Source: CAYLKK01 sp964412505 (GTDB lineage Bacteria; Pseudomonadota; Alphaproteobacteria; UBA3830; CAYLKK01). From it: a stretch of 64,000 nucleotides of DNA. Numbering within the stretch: the stretch's first letter is position 1; each line of letters starts with the position of its first letter. The stretch covers positions 62,001 through 126,000 of the forward strand of contig CAYPOM010000001.1 of NCBI GenBank assembly GCA_964412505.1, in the 5' to 3' direction. Positions 51,921 to 60,579 of the stretch are shown here, one piece after another. Under the pieces are notes generated by a model that was not told the DNA's origin, made no database searches, and saw nothing but the letters and a program-made list of their open reading frames with translations. The translations under genes were made by a program, and so were the position numbers.

Positions 51921-53732
51921 TTACTTAAATGAGCTTTTATACTTTGGTAAAACATAATGTGTGAATAGTAAACATGCGATATTTCTAATATGATCATTAA
52001 TTGTCGATATAGATTTTTTAGTTTCCTGCCTGATATTTTCAGGAATTTGTTCTAAAAGGTTTCTTATTTGTTTCTTTAGATGTTTGTTTTTTTCGCTGTC
52101 GCAAATGTTGTTAAGTATATTAGAGTATTCCAATCTCATGTTATAAAGATCAAGGAAATTATCAAAATCTTTTTTGGATATAACATTATTGTCAGCATGT
52201 ACTTGGAATGCGTAATCAAAAAATTTACGAAATATTGGTAATAGTGAGAGCTTGTTAGAAAATATTGATACTTCTCTTTTGGCGTCTTGGACTGCTCCAA
52301 TTTTCCCGGTTACACTGGCTGCGTTTATCCCTATCTTGCTACCAATATGTCTATCGATGTAAGTATAAGTTCTGCCGTCGATGAATTCTGGTGTATGCTC
52401 TATAGGATTATATAAATTGAAATTCAATACTAAATTCCTCCTTAATGTAGTAGGAACGATTCCGGCTAATTGCAAAGCCAATGCGGTGTTACTAATTAGG
52501 ACAGGTAAATCCATGGCGGTTTGATCTTTAATAAGTTCCTTGGTCACTATGTTCAAAATGTCTAATACGTTTTTTAAAAAATGACCAAATTCTCCGCTTT
52601 GTCCTAATCTTTTCTTAACAAACGAATCTATTGATGAGCATATTGAGTTGCTTCTAGATAATATTGCAAAAACTAATAGAAATAACTTTGCTTTTAAATC
52701 ATCTACGTTGTTTATATCTATGGCGGCAATTGCTTCTGCAATAGACTGGTTTGTACTTTTCAAGGTATTTTTTGTTATATTCAGTGTATTTTGTAGTAAA
52801 TACAACTTAGAAAAATCTATTGATATTTTAGCAGATACGCCATTTTTGTAAATGTATGGATTATCAGTTGTAATTGTTATATCGGTTTTTATAATATCAG
52901 CAAACGACAACCTTAATGTGTGCTTTGTTGATATACATGTTTCCTCTGTATTTCTTTTCTTTTTAAATATTGATTTAGATGAGTTTACGCAATCGTATAT
53001 GTTTTTTATATGTTCCTTTATCTCTGTGATTATTTTGAGGTGGTCTAAATCTTCTGAAAAGTCATTTGTTGTTGTTAGACATGCGAAAATAAAGAAAAAT
53101 TTATTGATAAATTCTAATCTACCTCTTGTATGAAAGGCTTTTTCTATTTCGCGCTTTCTTTTGTTATTTTCATCGCTCTTGTCTATATTTGTTATTAAAC
53201 TAGAATATTCTGATGCTATCACTTTAAAAGTATTTAGCAATTCTATAGCGGATAAATTCGCAGAGCTAGTGTTGTTCGCTTCTGAGATATTTTTGAAGTT
53301 AATTCTACTTATTATTAGTGAAAATAGTTCTTGCAATTTCCCAATATCTACGTTGCGATCGTTGTAAGCTTTTTTTATTAAATGAAATTGTTTTGTCTTC
53401 CTTGCAATAGCAAGTAATTCATCAGTATCTGCATATGACAAATTTGCGCTGTCTACGTAGTCTGCAAGCTGATTGATGCGTTTGTGTTTGGTTCGCGATG
53501 TTTTCAATGATATATTGGCAGAAATTTCACCTAAAACAGGGATTTTTGCTGTGTATAGAGTGGCTTCTGCTTGTACACTTATTTTTTTATTTTTTTCTAT
53601 ATTTTTCTTGTAATCAGGAAGATCTAATGAAAAATAGATAGTTTCATGCTTCTTGTTTTGGTCTAGCGTGCTACAGCAATTAGTTGAACATGCTAAATAT
53701 ACGCATAAAAATGATAAATTTGAAACTTTCAT
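51921..53732 (-). CDS. Large secreted mostly helical protein of unknown function
   Basis: The 603-aa product starts MKVSNLSFLCVYLACSTNCC, an export signal with Cys near the cleavage point. The ATG at 53732 is chosen over one seven codons earlier because it begins the signal peptide. The N-terminal mature part (ETIYFSLDLPDYKK, AEATLYTAKIPVLGEIS) is beta-like. The rest is Lys/Asn/Ile-rich and helical, without repeats or membrane spans. No family is recognised. It is followed 124 bp later by another secreted-protein gene. Confidence 0.6.
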   Translation of the reverse strand: MKVSNLSFLCVYLACSTNCCSTLDQNKKHETIYFSLDLPDYKKNIEKNKKISVQAEATLYTAKIPVLGEISANISLKTSRTKHKRINQLADYVDSANLSYADTDELLAIARKTKQFHLIKKAYNDRNVDIGKLQELFSLIISRINFKNISEANNTSSANLSAIELLNTFKVIASEYSSLITNIDKSDENNKRKREIEKAFHTRGRLEFINKFFFIFACLTTTNDFSEDLDHLKIITEIKEHIKNIYDCVNSSKSIFKKKRNTEETCISTKHTLRLSFADIIKTDITITTDNPYIYKNGVSAKISIDFSKLYLLQNTLNITKNTLKSTNQSIAEAIAAIDINNVDDLKAKLFLLVFAILSRSNSICSSIDSFVKKRLGQSGEFGHFLKNVLDILNIVTKELIKDQTAMDLPVLISNTALALQLAGIVPTTLRRNLVLNFNLYNPIEHTPEFIDGRTYTYIDRHIGSKIGINAASVTGKIGAVQDAKREVSIFSNKLSLLPIFRKFFDYAFQVHADNNVISKKDFDNFLDLYNMRLEYSNILNNICDSEKNKHLKKQIRNLLEQIPENIRQETKKSISTINDHIRNIACLLFTHYVLPKYKSSFK

Positions 53733-54028
53733 ATAGATGTGACTCCATAACAACAGCTTTTAGAATATAAAACGCTCATGAAGAAAACATTAATAATAGC
53801 AATAAATGAATCATTTTGTTTGAAATTTATGCAAGAGTGATTGCAAAAATTAATAAAAACATGCATGCAAGATTCGGTAAGTGAAATTGCCGAATTTCAT
53901 TTAGAAGTTTTTTAAAATATGTTTTAGCTGTTGGATTTGTGTGGTACGTTGTTGAATTAACTTACTGCGACTGTCATCTTGTGTATAGATTTAAATTGAT
54001 TGTTAGGCGATTTGGTGTTTTAAACCGG
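53733..54028. other. Intergenic region with overlapping inverted repeats
   Basis: No gene is supported here. ATTCGG (53872-53877) and CCGAAT (53890-53895) form an inverted repeat, and GAAATT-GCCG-AATTTC (53883-53898) a second, overlapping one. Neither is followed by a T-run. They could act as a regulatory site between the divergent secreted-protein gene and the tRNA-Phe promoter. Confidence 0.35.
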
Positions 54029-54057
54029 TTGACAGCTAATGAAGAATGTAATAAACT
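54029..54057 (+). promoter_or_regulatory. Promoter of tRNA-Phe
   Basis: TTGACA (54029-54034) is followed by a 17-bp spacer and TAAACT (54052-54057), ending 10 bp before the tRNA. Confidence 0.5.
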
Positions 54058-54067
54058 TACTAAAGTT

Positions 54068-54143
54068 GCCTAGATAGCTCAGTCGGTAGAGCAGAGGCCT
54101 GAAAAGCCTCGTGTCGGCGGTTCGATTCCGTCTCTAGGCACCA
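54068..54143 (+). tRNA. tRNA-Phe (anticodon GAA)
   Basis: The acceptor GCCTAGA pairs with TCTAGGC. The anticodon stem GAGGC/GCCTC encloses CTGAAAA with anticodon GAA. The T arm has GGTTCGATTCC and CCA is encoded. Confidence 0.95.
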
Positions 54144-54155
54144 TTTTTTTTGTCA

Positions 54156-54246
54156 GGATGGGTGGCCGAGTGGTTGAAGGCGCACGCCTGGAAAGTGTGT
54201 ATACTGCGAACCAGTATCGAGGGTTCGAATCCCTCTCCATCCGCCA
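54156..54246 (+). tRNA. tRNA-Ser (anticodon GGA)
   Basis: A class II tRNA with a long variable arm. The acceptor GGATGGG pairs with TCCATCC. The anticodon stem CACGC/GTGTG encloses CTGGAAA with anticodon GGA. CCA is encoded. It follows tRNA-Phe by 12 bp and is probably co-transcribed with it. Confidence 0.94.
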
Positions 54247-54359
54247 GTATATCTTGATTATTGTTTGACGCAAATCCATTCTATTCTCTAATATGTCTGT
54301 TGATTGCTAAATTGTGAGTTTTTCGTGTTTTGTGAAGATGTTTAATTAGATCAAATGGA

Positions 54360-54389
54360 TTGACCAGCAGATGCTTGTTGTGGTAGTAT
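54360..54389 (+). promoter_or_regulatory. Promoter of tRNA-Trp / secE-nusG
   Basis: TTGACC (54360-54365) and TAGTAT (54384-54389) are 18 bp apart, 25 bp before tRNA-Trp. The genes that follow lie close together and may be read from it. Confidence 0.4.
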
Positions 54390-54414
54390 CTATCGGTTTT
54401 AGTCTATGACTTAA

Positions 54415-54492
54415 AGGGGTGTAGCTCAATTAGGTTAGAGTGGCGGTCTCCAAAACCGCAGGTTGTGAGTTCGATTCTCTCCGCCCCTGCCA
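54415..54492 (+). tRNA. tRNA-Trp (anticodon CCA)
   Basis: The acceptor AGGGGTG pairs with CGCCCCT. The anticodon stem GCGGT/ACCGC encloses CTCCAAA with anticodon CCA. The T arm has AGTTCGATTCT and the terminal CCA is encoded. tRNA-Trp directly before secE-nusG is a common bacterial arrangement. Confidence 0.95.
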
Positions 54493-54509
54493 TTTTTTAA
54501 GAGGTGTTT

Positions 54510-54695
54510 ATGGTCAGTCCAGCTGAGTTCGTTACGCAGGTTAAGCGCGAATTCCAAAAAGTAACGTGGCCCGATAAAACTGAAACTGTGGGGATGTCGG
54601 TTGCTGTTGTTATTTTTTCTGCGGTATTCATGACATATTTTTTTGCGTCTGACTGGATTATAAATCGTATTTTACACGACGTGTTGGGTTTGTAA
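54510..54695 (+). CDS. secE: Preprotein translocase subunit SecE
   Basis: The 61-aa product is the small single-span SecE of the SecYEG channel. It has the amphipathic FVTQVKREFQKVTWPDKTET, the hallmark of SecE, followed by one membrane helix (VAVVIFSAVFMTYFFASDWI). The ATG at 54510 has GAGG upstream. It lies 17 bp after tRNA-Trp and 15 bp before nusG. Confidence 0.94.
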   Translation: MVSPAEFVTQVKREFQKVTWPDKTETVGMSVAVVIFSAVFMTYFFASDWIINRILHDVLGL

Positions 54696-54710
54696 TTTGA
54701 GAGAGATTTT

Positions 54711-55238
54711 ATGAAGTGGTATGTTGTTAACGTATACGCAGGTGGGGAGCAAAGGGTTGTTGCATCCATTAAGGAGCAAGCTGCAAAGCGAGGATTGCAG
54801 GACTCTTTTGGTGAAATATTGGTGCCATCTGAGGAAGTGATGGAGGTCAAAAAAGGACAAAAAGTATTTGCTGAGAGAAAGTTCTTCCCAGGGTATATCT
54901 TGGTCCAAATGGAATTGAACGAGGATACTTGGCATCTGGTCCGTTCTATTCCCAGAGTCTCTACATTTCTCGGAAGTAGAGGAAAACCTGTTCCGCTTAA
55001 ACAAAGCGAAGTTGACGCAATTAAGGCTGACATTAATGATAAACCTGAAAAAATTAAATATTCCGTTACATATGAAATCGGGGATATCGTAAATGTTTGT
55101 GATGGTCCGTTTGCATCGTTCAGTGGCGTCGTTGAGGAAGTAGACGAAATTAAGAGTAGGGTAAAAGTTTCTGTTTCGATATTTGGTAGACCTACTAATG
55201 TCGATTTGAGCTTTGAACAAATAGAAAAAAGCAGTTAA
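54711..55238 (+). CDS. nusG: Transcription termination/antitermination protein NusG
   Basis: NusG links RNA polymerase with the ribosome or Rho. The 175-aa product has the NGN domain (MKWYVVNVYAGGEQRVVASI, FPGYILVQMELNEDTWHLVR) and a C-terminal KOW domain (GDIVNVCDGPFASFSGVVEE). Length is normal. Directly upstream is secE, as expected. Downstream, however, is rplM-rpsI rather than the usual rplK-rplA. Confidence 0.96.
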   Translation: MKWYVVNVYAGGEQRVVASIKEQAAKRGLQDSFGEILVPSEEVMEVKKGQKVFAERKFFPGYILVQMELNEDTWHLVRSIPRVSTFLGSRGKPVPLKQSEVDAIKADINDKPEKIKYSVTYEIGDIVNVCDGPFASFSGVVEEVDEIKSRVKVSVSIFGRPTNVDLSFEQIEKSS

Positions 55239-55265
55239 TTTGGTGTTTTTTAGGAAAAAAGAGAG

Positions 55266-55727
55266 ATGAAGACGTTTTCTTTGAAGGCTAATCAGGTGAA
55301 GAAAGATTGGATCTTGATTGATGCTGAGAATTTAGTTTTAGGTAGACTTGCGGCGATAATTGCTACAAGGTTGAGGGGGAAGCATAAGCCAGAGTTTAGT
55401 CCAAACATGGATTGTGGAGATAATGTAATCGTAATTAATGCTGACAAGGTAAAGGTTACTGGGAAGAAATTAGATCAGTCTGTTTTTTATTGGCATACGG
55501 GATATCCTGGTGGAATAAAAAGCAGAACGTTGAGAGATACGCTTACAGGAAAATTTCCTGAGAGAGCGATTATGAAAGCTGTCGAGAGAATGCTCCCAAA
55601 GAACGCATTGAGTAGGAAAGTCTTGACTCATTTGAAAGTTTATAGTGGGCCTGAGCATCCTCATGCTGCTCAAAATGCGGTTAAATTGGATGTTGCAAGC
55701 TTGAACGATAAGAATAACATAGGATAA
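55266..55727 (+). CDS. rplM: 50S ribosomal protein L13
   Basis: The 153-aa product has the L13 signature. It begins MKTFSLKANQVKKDWILIDA and continues with LGRLAAIIATRLRGKHKPEF. NMDCGDNVIVINADKVKVTG and the central HTGYPGGIKSRTL also match. It is followed 5 bp later by rpsI, the conserved rplM-rpsI pair. It starts 27 bp after nusG. Confidence 0.97.
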   Translation: MKTFSLKANQVKKDWILIDAENLVLGRLAAIIATRLRGKHKPEFSPNMDCGDNVIVINADKVKVTGKKLDQSVFYWHTGYPGGIKSRTLRDTLTGKFPERAIMKAVERMLPKNALSRKVLTHLKVYSGPEHPHAAQNAVKLDVASLNDKNNIG

Positions 55728-55732
55728 GAAAA

Positions 55733-56185
55733 ATGCAAACTTTAGAAATAAAAAATTTTGAAAATCATCCTGTTAAAAGAGAAGCGAAAAAGGATAAGTT
55801 GGGTAGGTCTTACGGAACCGGTAAAAGGAAAAATGCGATAGCGAGAGTGTGGATTAAGCCTGGTACAGGAAAATTTGAGGTAAATAACCGTTCGTTAGAA
55901 GATTATTTCTCGAGGTCAGTTCTTCAAGTTGTTGTTATGCAACCGTTTGAAAAAACAAACAGAACGAAAATGTTTGATGTTTGGTGTACAGTAAAAGGTG
56001 GTGGTTTATCTGGACAGGCTGGTGCGGTAAGACACGGAATCAGCAAGGCATTAAATGATTTTGAACCTGAGTTGCATTCTGAATTGAAGCACGCTGGCTT
56101 GTTAACTAGAGATAGTCGTGTTGTCGAAAGAAAGAAATATGGTAGAATGAAAGCTCGCCGTAGATTCCAATTTTCTAAGAGATAA
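55733..56185 (+). CDS. rpsI: 30S ribosomal protein S9
   Basis: The 150-aa product has the S9 core: SYGTGKRKNAIARVWIKPGT, the GGGLSGQAGAVRHGISKAL motif, and the conserved C-terminal tail ARRRFQFSKR, which reaches the ribosomal P site. An N-terminal extension of about 20 residues is typical for alphaproteobacteria. A strong terminator follows at 56217. Confidence 0.97.
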   Translation: MQTLEIKNFENHPVKREAKKDKLGRSYGTGKRKNAIARVWIKPGTGKFEVNNRSLEDYFSRSVLQVVVMQPFEKTNRTKMFDVWCTVKGGGLSGQAGAVRHGISKALNDFEPELHSELKHAGLLTRDSRVVERKKYGRMKARRRFQFSKR

Positions 56186-56216
56186 TTATAGTCTGTGTTT
56201 GTTTATAGAATTTAAG

Positions 56217-56240
56217 ACGCAGCTTCTGCTGCGTTTTTTT
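56217..56240 (+). terminator. Rho-independent terminator after rpsI
   Basis: ACGCAGC (56217-56223), loop TTCT, GCTGCGT (56228-56234) form a perfect stem followed by seven T. It closes the tRNA-Trp/secE-nusG-rplM-rpsI unit. Confidence 0.9.
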
Positions 56241-56357
56241 CTTTTATTAATTCTAATGAGTAGTTTTTTTATTCATTGATGTTTTTATTAATGCTTTTTT
56301 TTGTTTTTTTGTGGATAATATAAATACAAGTTGAAGTAATATTTTGGAGGGAATGGA

Positions 56358-57608
56358 ATGTCTAACCAAACAAGCCCGTTATGCTGTTCTTTTTGCGGAA
56401 AATCACAACATGAAGTAAAAAAGCTAATAGTTGGGCCTAAGGTTTTCATTTGCAATGAATGCATAGATTTGTGTTCTAGCATAGTTTCAAGTGACAAAGA
56501 AGTAAATTTAAAGAATAAGTCAGACGGGAAAATACCAACGCCCGAAGAGATATTTAAGACACTAAATGATTATATATTGGGACAAGACAAAGCAAAAAAA
56601 ATCTTATCTGTAGCTGTTTATAATCACTACAAAAGAATAAATTCAAATATAAAAAAAGATGATGTAGAACTCTCTAAATCTAATATCCTTTTAGTCGGAC
56701 CAACTGGCTCTGGTAAAACTCTATTGGCTCAGACTTTAGCTCGAATAATTGATGTTCCTTTTACTGTTGCTGATGCTACTACTTTAACAGAGGCTGGATA
56801 TGTTGGCGAAGATGTTGAAAATATTATTTTAAAGTTACTTCAAGCTGCAGATTATGATGTTGAAAAAGCTCAGAGGGGAATTGTATACATTGACGAAATC
56901 GACAAAATTTCTAGAAAGTCTGATAATCCATCTATTACTCGTGACGTATCTGGTGAAGGTGTCCAACAGGCTTTATTGAAAATTATGGAAGGGACTATTG
57001 CTTCAGTACCTCCTCAAGGTGGCAGGAAACATCCTCAGCAAGAATTTTTGCATGTAGATACAACGAATATTTTATTTATTTGTGGTGGCGCTTTTGCTGG
57101 GATTGAGAAGATAATAGCAAGGCGTGGAACAAAAGCTTCAATAGGATTTGAAGCTGATGTCAATGTAAAGGAAGAAAAGAATATAGGTGCTGTTTTAGGG
57201 GACTTAGAAACTGAGGATCTACTGAAATTTGGACTTATTCCTGAATTTGTAGGAAGGTTGCCTATAGTAGCTACTTTAAATGATCTGGACGAAGAGGCTC
57301 TTACATTAATTTTAACAGAACCGAAGAATGCATTGGTGAAACAATATCAAAAATTATTTGATTTAGAGGGAGTTCGGCTAACATTTAAAGAAGAATCTTT
57401 GAGGGCGATAGCTAAAAAAGCTCTAGAAAGAAAAACTGGGGCAAGAGGGTTGCGCTCTATACTGGAAAATTTGTTGCTTGAAACTATGTATTTAGCTCCA
57501 TCTAACGCTAGTTCTATTGATGAAGTAATTATAACTAAAGATGTAATAGAAAAAGGCAGTCAACCAAACATAGTCTATAAAGATCTAGAAAATAGCGAAT
57601 CGGCATAG
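56358..57608 (+). CDS. clpX: ATP-dependent Clp protease ATP-binding subunit ClpX
   Basis: ClpX is the AAA+ unfoldase of ClpXP. The 416-aa product has the N-terminal zinc-binding domain (CCSFCGKSQHEV, FICNECIDLC), Walker A GPTGSGKTLLAQTLA, the pore loop YVGEDVENI, Walker B GIVYIDEIDKI, and the ClpP-binding loop FIPEFVGRLP-type segment (LIPEFVGRLP). GGAGGG precedes the ATG. clpP, tig and lon are usual neighbours but are absent here. It could be under RpoH control; this was not verified. Confidence 0.96.
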   Translation: MSNQTSPLCCSFCGKSQHEVKKLIVGPKVFICNECIDLCSSIVSSDKEVNLKNKSDGKIPTPEEIFKTLNDYILGQDKAKKILSVAVYNHYKRINSNIKKDDVELSKSNILLVGPTGSGKTLLAQTLARIIDVPFTVADATTLTEAGYVGEDVENIILKLLQAADYDVEKAQRGIVYIDEIDKISRKSDNPSITRDVSGEGVQQALLKIMEGTIASVPPQGGRKHPQQEFLHVDTTNILFICGGAFAGIEKIIARRGTKASIGFEADVNVKEEKNIGAVLGDLETEDLLKFGLIPEFVGRLPIVATLNDLDEEALTLILTEPKNALVKQYQKLFDLEGVRLTFKEESLRAIAKKALERKTGARGLRSILENLLLETMYLAPSNASSIDEVIITKDVIEKGSQPNIVYKDLENSESA

Positions 57609-57802
57609 TGTTTCATAGTACTCTCTAATTCTATAGGCGCGAAAATGTTGTTCATTATGCGTTTTCTTGCCTATATCTGTATTGTCACTGGGGTAATTTT
57701 TATAAAATCTAATTTTTTCTTTATTGTATTTGATTAATTACACTTTTCCCACTTTGACATTTTCTATCGCTTGACTATATAAATTAATATATAATAATTC
57801 CT

Positions 57803-58445
57803 CTATGAAAAAGCTGTTAGTATAGCGTTTTGGAATGTTTCAAATTGATGCATAATATATCGCAATTTTTTCTTTAATTTTGCCCAAAAGCGTTCAATTG
57901 GATTAAGATCTGGAGAATATGGTGGCAGGAAAATTAGCGTACATCCTGCTTTTTTTATTAGTGCTTTAGTTGTTTCAGATTTGTGTATTGAAGCGTTATC
58001 CATAATTACAATTTGTCCTGGTTTTAGGTTCGGGATCAGCATGTTTTCAAGCCAAAAATTAAATATTTTGCATCACAAGTTCTTGTGTATCCAAACTGAG
58101 CTAAAATCTCATTTTAGCATTTTGCTGCGGCTATAGATTGTCACGCGAATTTGCGTCCAGACACTTCTCCTATAATTTTTTTACCTCTGAGTGCGTGCGC
58201 ATGTTCTCTGTGTAAATACGTATCAACGCCTGTTTCGTCAATGTGAATGAGATTCTATTTTGCTTCATTTTTTATTCTTTCAATAAATACAGCCCTCGCT
58301 GATTCGTCTCTTTCCTTATAGATTTTTTGTTTTTTTTATAGGTGTATCCTAGCTTGCGCAAAGCCTTAAACACAGCATTGATTCCGCAATTAAAATGATT
58401 CGCAGCCTCTGCTAATGTGCTATCTGGATGTTTATCTATGTACTC
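57803..58445 (-). pseudogene. IS630-family transposase, broken by frameshifts
   Basis: The last part, read in one frame from 58042 to 57803, has IVMDNASIHKS and LPPYSPDLNPIERFWAKLKK, the second Asp and the Glu of the IS630 DDE catalytic triad. Upstream, in changing frames, are HIDETGVDTYLHREHAHALR (first Asp) and the N-terminal YIDKHPDSTLAEAANHF with LRKLGYTYKK. Several frame changes and stops separate them, so the gene is dead. It marks the start of the degraded stretch right of clpX. Confidence 0.85.
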
Positions 58446-58453
58446 TTAACTCA

Positions 58454-58933
58454 TTATAACATATATAAATACCCTTTCATAGAGAAATAACTATAACAAC
58501 TCTCAACACTATTTTTCACATGCTCAATCACGCACTTACCAATTCTTCCGTCTGCATTTTCGCCGGTAATTATACCATTTTCCAGATACATTTCGCCAAC
58601 GTTATAATGGGCATCTTTGAAGCATAGAAATGACGGGGTATATTGGGTAATGTGCTGCCTTCCATCAGAACTGAAATCTGAGTAAGTTGGCAAAGTAGAT
58701 GCAACAGCGCCTGTCACGAATGGGTTGAAAAAATTCCCAAAACTCACACTATAACCAGACATTTCACTCTCAACATCAACGGTTTGCTTGACGCCGGTAA
58801 CGGTCATTTTGTCCGTATTTATATCAACATGGTCCGCAATTCAAACCCAGCAAAATTCAAAGGAATCGTTGTTGATGAGCAATGTATTAAATTCGACTCG
58901 GTCTGCCACACAAAAGATTATTCTTTCGTCCAA
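58454..58933 (-). pseudogene. Hypothetical protein interrupted by an in-frame TGA
   Basis: A frame starting at a TTG (58933), overlapping the end of vapC, reads MDERIIFCVADRVEFNTLLI and SFEFCWV, then TGA, then continues IADHVDINTDKMTVTGVKQT and on to 58454. The part from the ATG at 58807 is 117 aa. The two halves look continuous. No family is recognised. TGA is a normal stop in the rest of the window, so I read it as a nonsense mutation, not as a Trp codon. Confidence 0.5.
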
Positions 58934-59319
58934 TTTTCCGTGTTTAAATTTGGCACATATTGAAAGTGTTTCTCATTATTCGTAACTAATATAGCATTAG
59001 CTGACATCGCACAAGCCGCAATCAACATATCCATATTCCCTATTGGTGTACCATTTTTCTCAAGCATATAACGAATATTTGCATAATCACAAGCCGCATC
59101 CTCGTCAAAATGTATCATATCGACTTTTTGAACAATTGCATCTATTTTTGCTTTAATCGCTTTTGAATTAACTCGTGCAGCTCCGAATAAAAGCTCAGCA
59201 TACGTAATCGACGATATGCAAATTGTATCAGATTCATGCTCGTTCAAGTGATGTAGCAACAATTCTGAACTGCCTTTTATCAAATAGCTACAAATATCAG
59301 TATCGAGCATGTATAACAT
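58918..59319 (-). CDS. vapC: VapC-type PIN-domain toxin
   Basis: The 133-aa PIN-domain ribonuclease is the toxin of a type II toxin-antitoxin pair. It starts MLYMLDTDICSYLIKGSSEL (first catalytic Asp), has ISSITYAELLFGA (conserved Glu), and PIGNMDMLIAACAMSANAI (the remaining Asp residues), with LVTNNEKHFQYVPNL near the end. The active-site residues all appear intact. Its ATG overlaps the VapB stop by one base (TAATG). Confidence 0.93.
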   Translation of the reverse strand: MLYMLDTDICSYLIKGSSELLLHHLNEHESDTICISSITYAELLFGAARVNSKAIKAKIDAIVQKVDMIHFDEDAACDYANIRYMLEKNGTPIGNMDMLIAACAMSANAILVTNNEKHFQYVPNLNTENWTKE

Positions 59320-59540
59320 TAGAACAGCTCCCTAGTTTGAGCTTCATCATTCTCTCTTTGTATGTCAAACTCACAATCGCATTTCATATTGTAAATTTCA
59401 TCCCAAGATGCAGTCGTTTTTTCTCTGATAATCAGTTCATTCCCTTTTTTCAATATACTTACAACTTTGGACTTTAACCGAAATTCTTTTGGGATTCTGA
59501 CAGCCTGTGAATTCCCGCTATTAAACACCAATGTATCCAT
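59319..59540 (-). CDS. vapB: VapB-type AbrB/SpoVT antitoxin
   Basis: The 73-aa product starts MDTLVFNSGNSQAVRIPKEF, the swapped-hairpin AbrB DNA-binding domain of VapB antitoxins. It is followed by the toxin-binding acidic tail (ASWDEIYNMKCDCEF). GAGG lies before the ATG at 59540. It is expected to neutralise VapC and repress the promoter upstream. Confidence 0.92.
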   Translation of the reverse strand: MDTLVFNSGNSQAVRIPKEFRLKSKVVSILKKGNELIIREKTTASWDEIYNMKCDCEFDIQRENDEAQTRELF

Positions 59541-59641
59541 AATAACCTCACAACACACGACATATTAAGTATACACAAAACGTATACACGTGTCAATTTT
59601 TCTACCTATTACTCTTCGAATAATGATCTAAAATATCTTAG

Positions 59642-60444
59642 TGCGAGATAAAATGGTCGAAAAAATGGAATCTGAGTAATCTCAAAATTTTTCCAAACCT
59701 TACATTCAATTATGTCCTGTCAGCTGTAAAAGATAAAAACATTCCTGTTGTTTTAAAAGTCGGAATAAAACATCAGCTTATTGCAAGAGAAGCCGAAATG
59801 TTACGTTTTTTGAAAATTGCGGAGCAGTTCATCTTATCGATTCATGCGATGGTGCTTTGCTCCTGCAAAAATGCATTCCTGGTTATTCTTTGATGGATTA
59901 TTTTCCGAACAATGAAGAAAAATTCATAGAGATTATTGCAAATATCATAAAAAAACTTCACACAGTATCGCAAAAACAGAAAAAATTATGCAAAATTGTT
60001 TCATTGAAAGAGTTGCTGGATGAATTATATGTGCCATCAAAAATTGCAAAAAATTATATCGAAAAATCCCAAAAAATCGCTGAATCTTTACTAAAAACGA
60101 CAACAGAAAATGTGATAATGCACGGCGATTTGCATCACGACAACATTATATACGATAATTCAACGCAGACTTGGAAAATTATAGATCCATCTGGAGTTAG
60201 CGGAGATCCGACTTATGAATATGCTTCGTTTATGATCAATCCGATTGATAAAATTTGGAAATATGATAACGCAATATCTATTATCGAAAATCGTGCGCAA
60301 AAATTTGCGCAAATTGCTGGAATCGATTCGACTCGTTTGAAACAATGGACATTTGTAAAATCTGTTTTGTGTTTAATATGGACTGAAGGAACGCAAAATT
60401 GCGATAGATTAGAACTCGTAAAATTGTTTGATAAAATAGTTTGA
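59642..60444 (+). pseudogene. Aminoglycoside phosphotransferase (APH-like) gene, frameshifted
   Basis: Two frames make one APH/choline-kinase-fold protein. The first gives WNLSNLKIFPNLTFNYVLSA and AREAEMLRF, without an ATG. The second runs RFFENCGAVHLIDSCDGALL and on to the catalytic HGDLHHDNIIYD and IIDPSGVSGDPTYEYASFM. They join at a T6 run (59806-59811) if one T is added. The APH(6)/StrB-like group is my best match, from memory. No start codon is seen upstream of 59642, so the 5' end is also damaged. Confidence 0.75.
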
Positions 60445-60579
60445 TGCGGTTGCTTCTTACCTGACTTCAATTTATAATTAATCTAATTAAAAAAAAGTAG
60501 AGATAGTGTCATGAGAATTCTTGGTTAAACTTTCAGCTTTTTGGCTTGTTTGTTTTTTTTGAATTTTTGAGGTAACTTC

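Noticed and set aside
58454..58933. TGA read as tryptophan (recoded genetic code)
   Set aside because: Many intact genes in the window end in TGA with another gene starting at once (for example the aldolase/permease and rpoH junctions), so TGA is a working stop.
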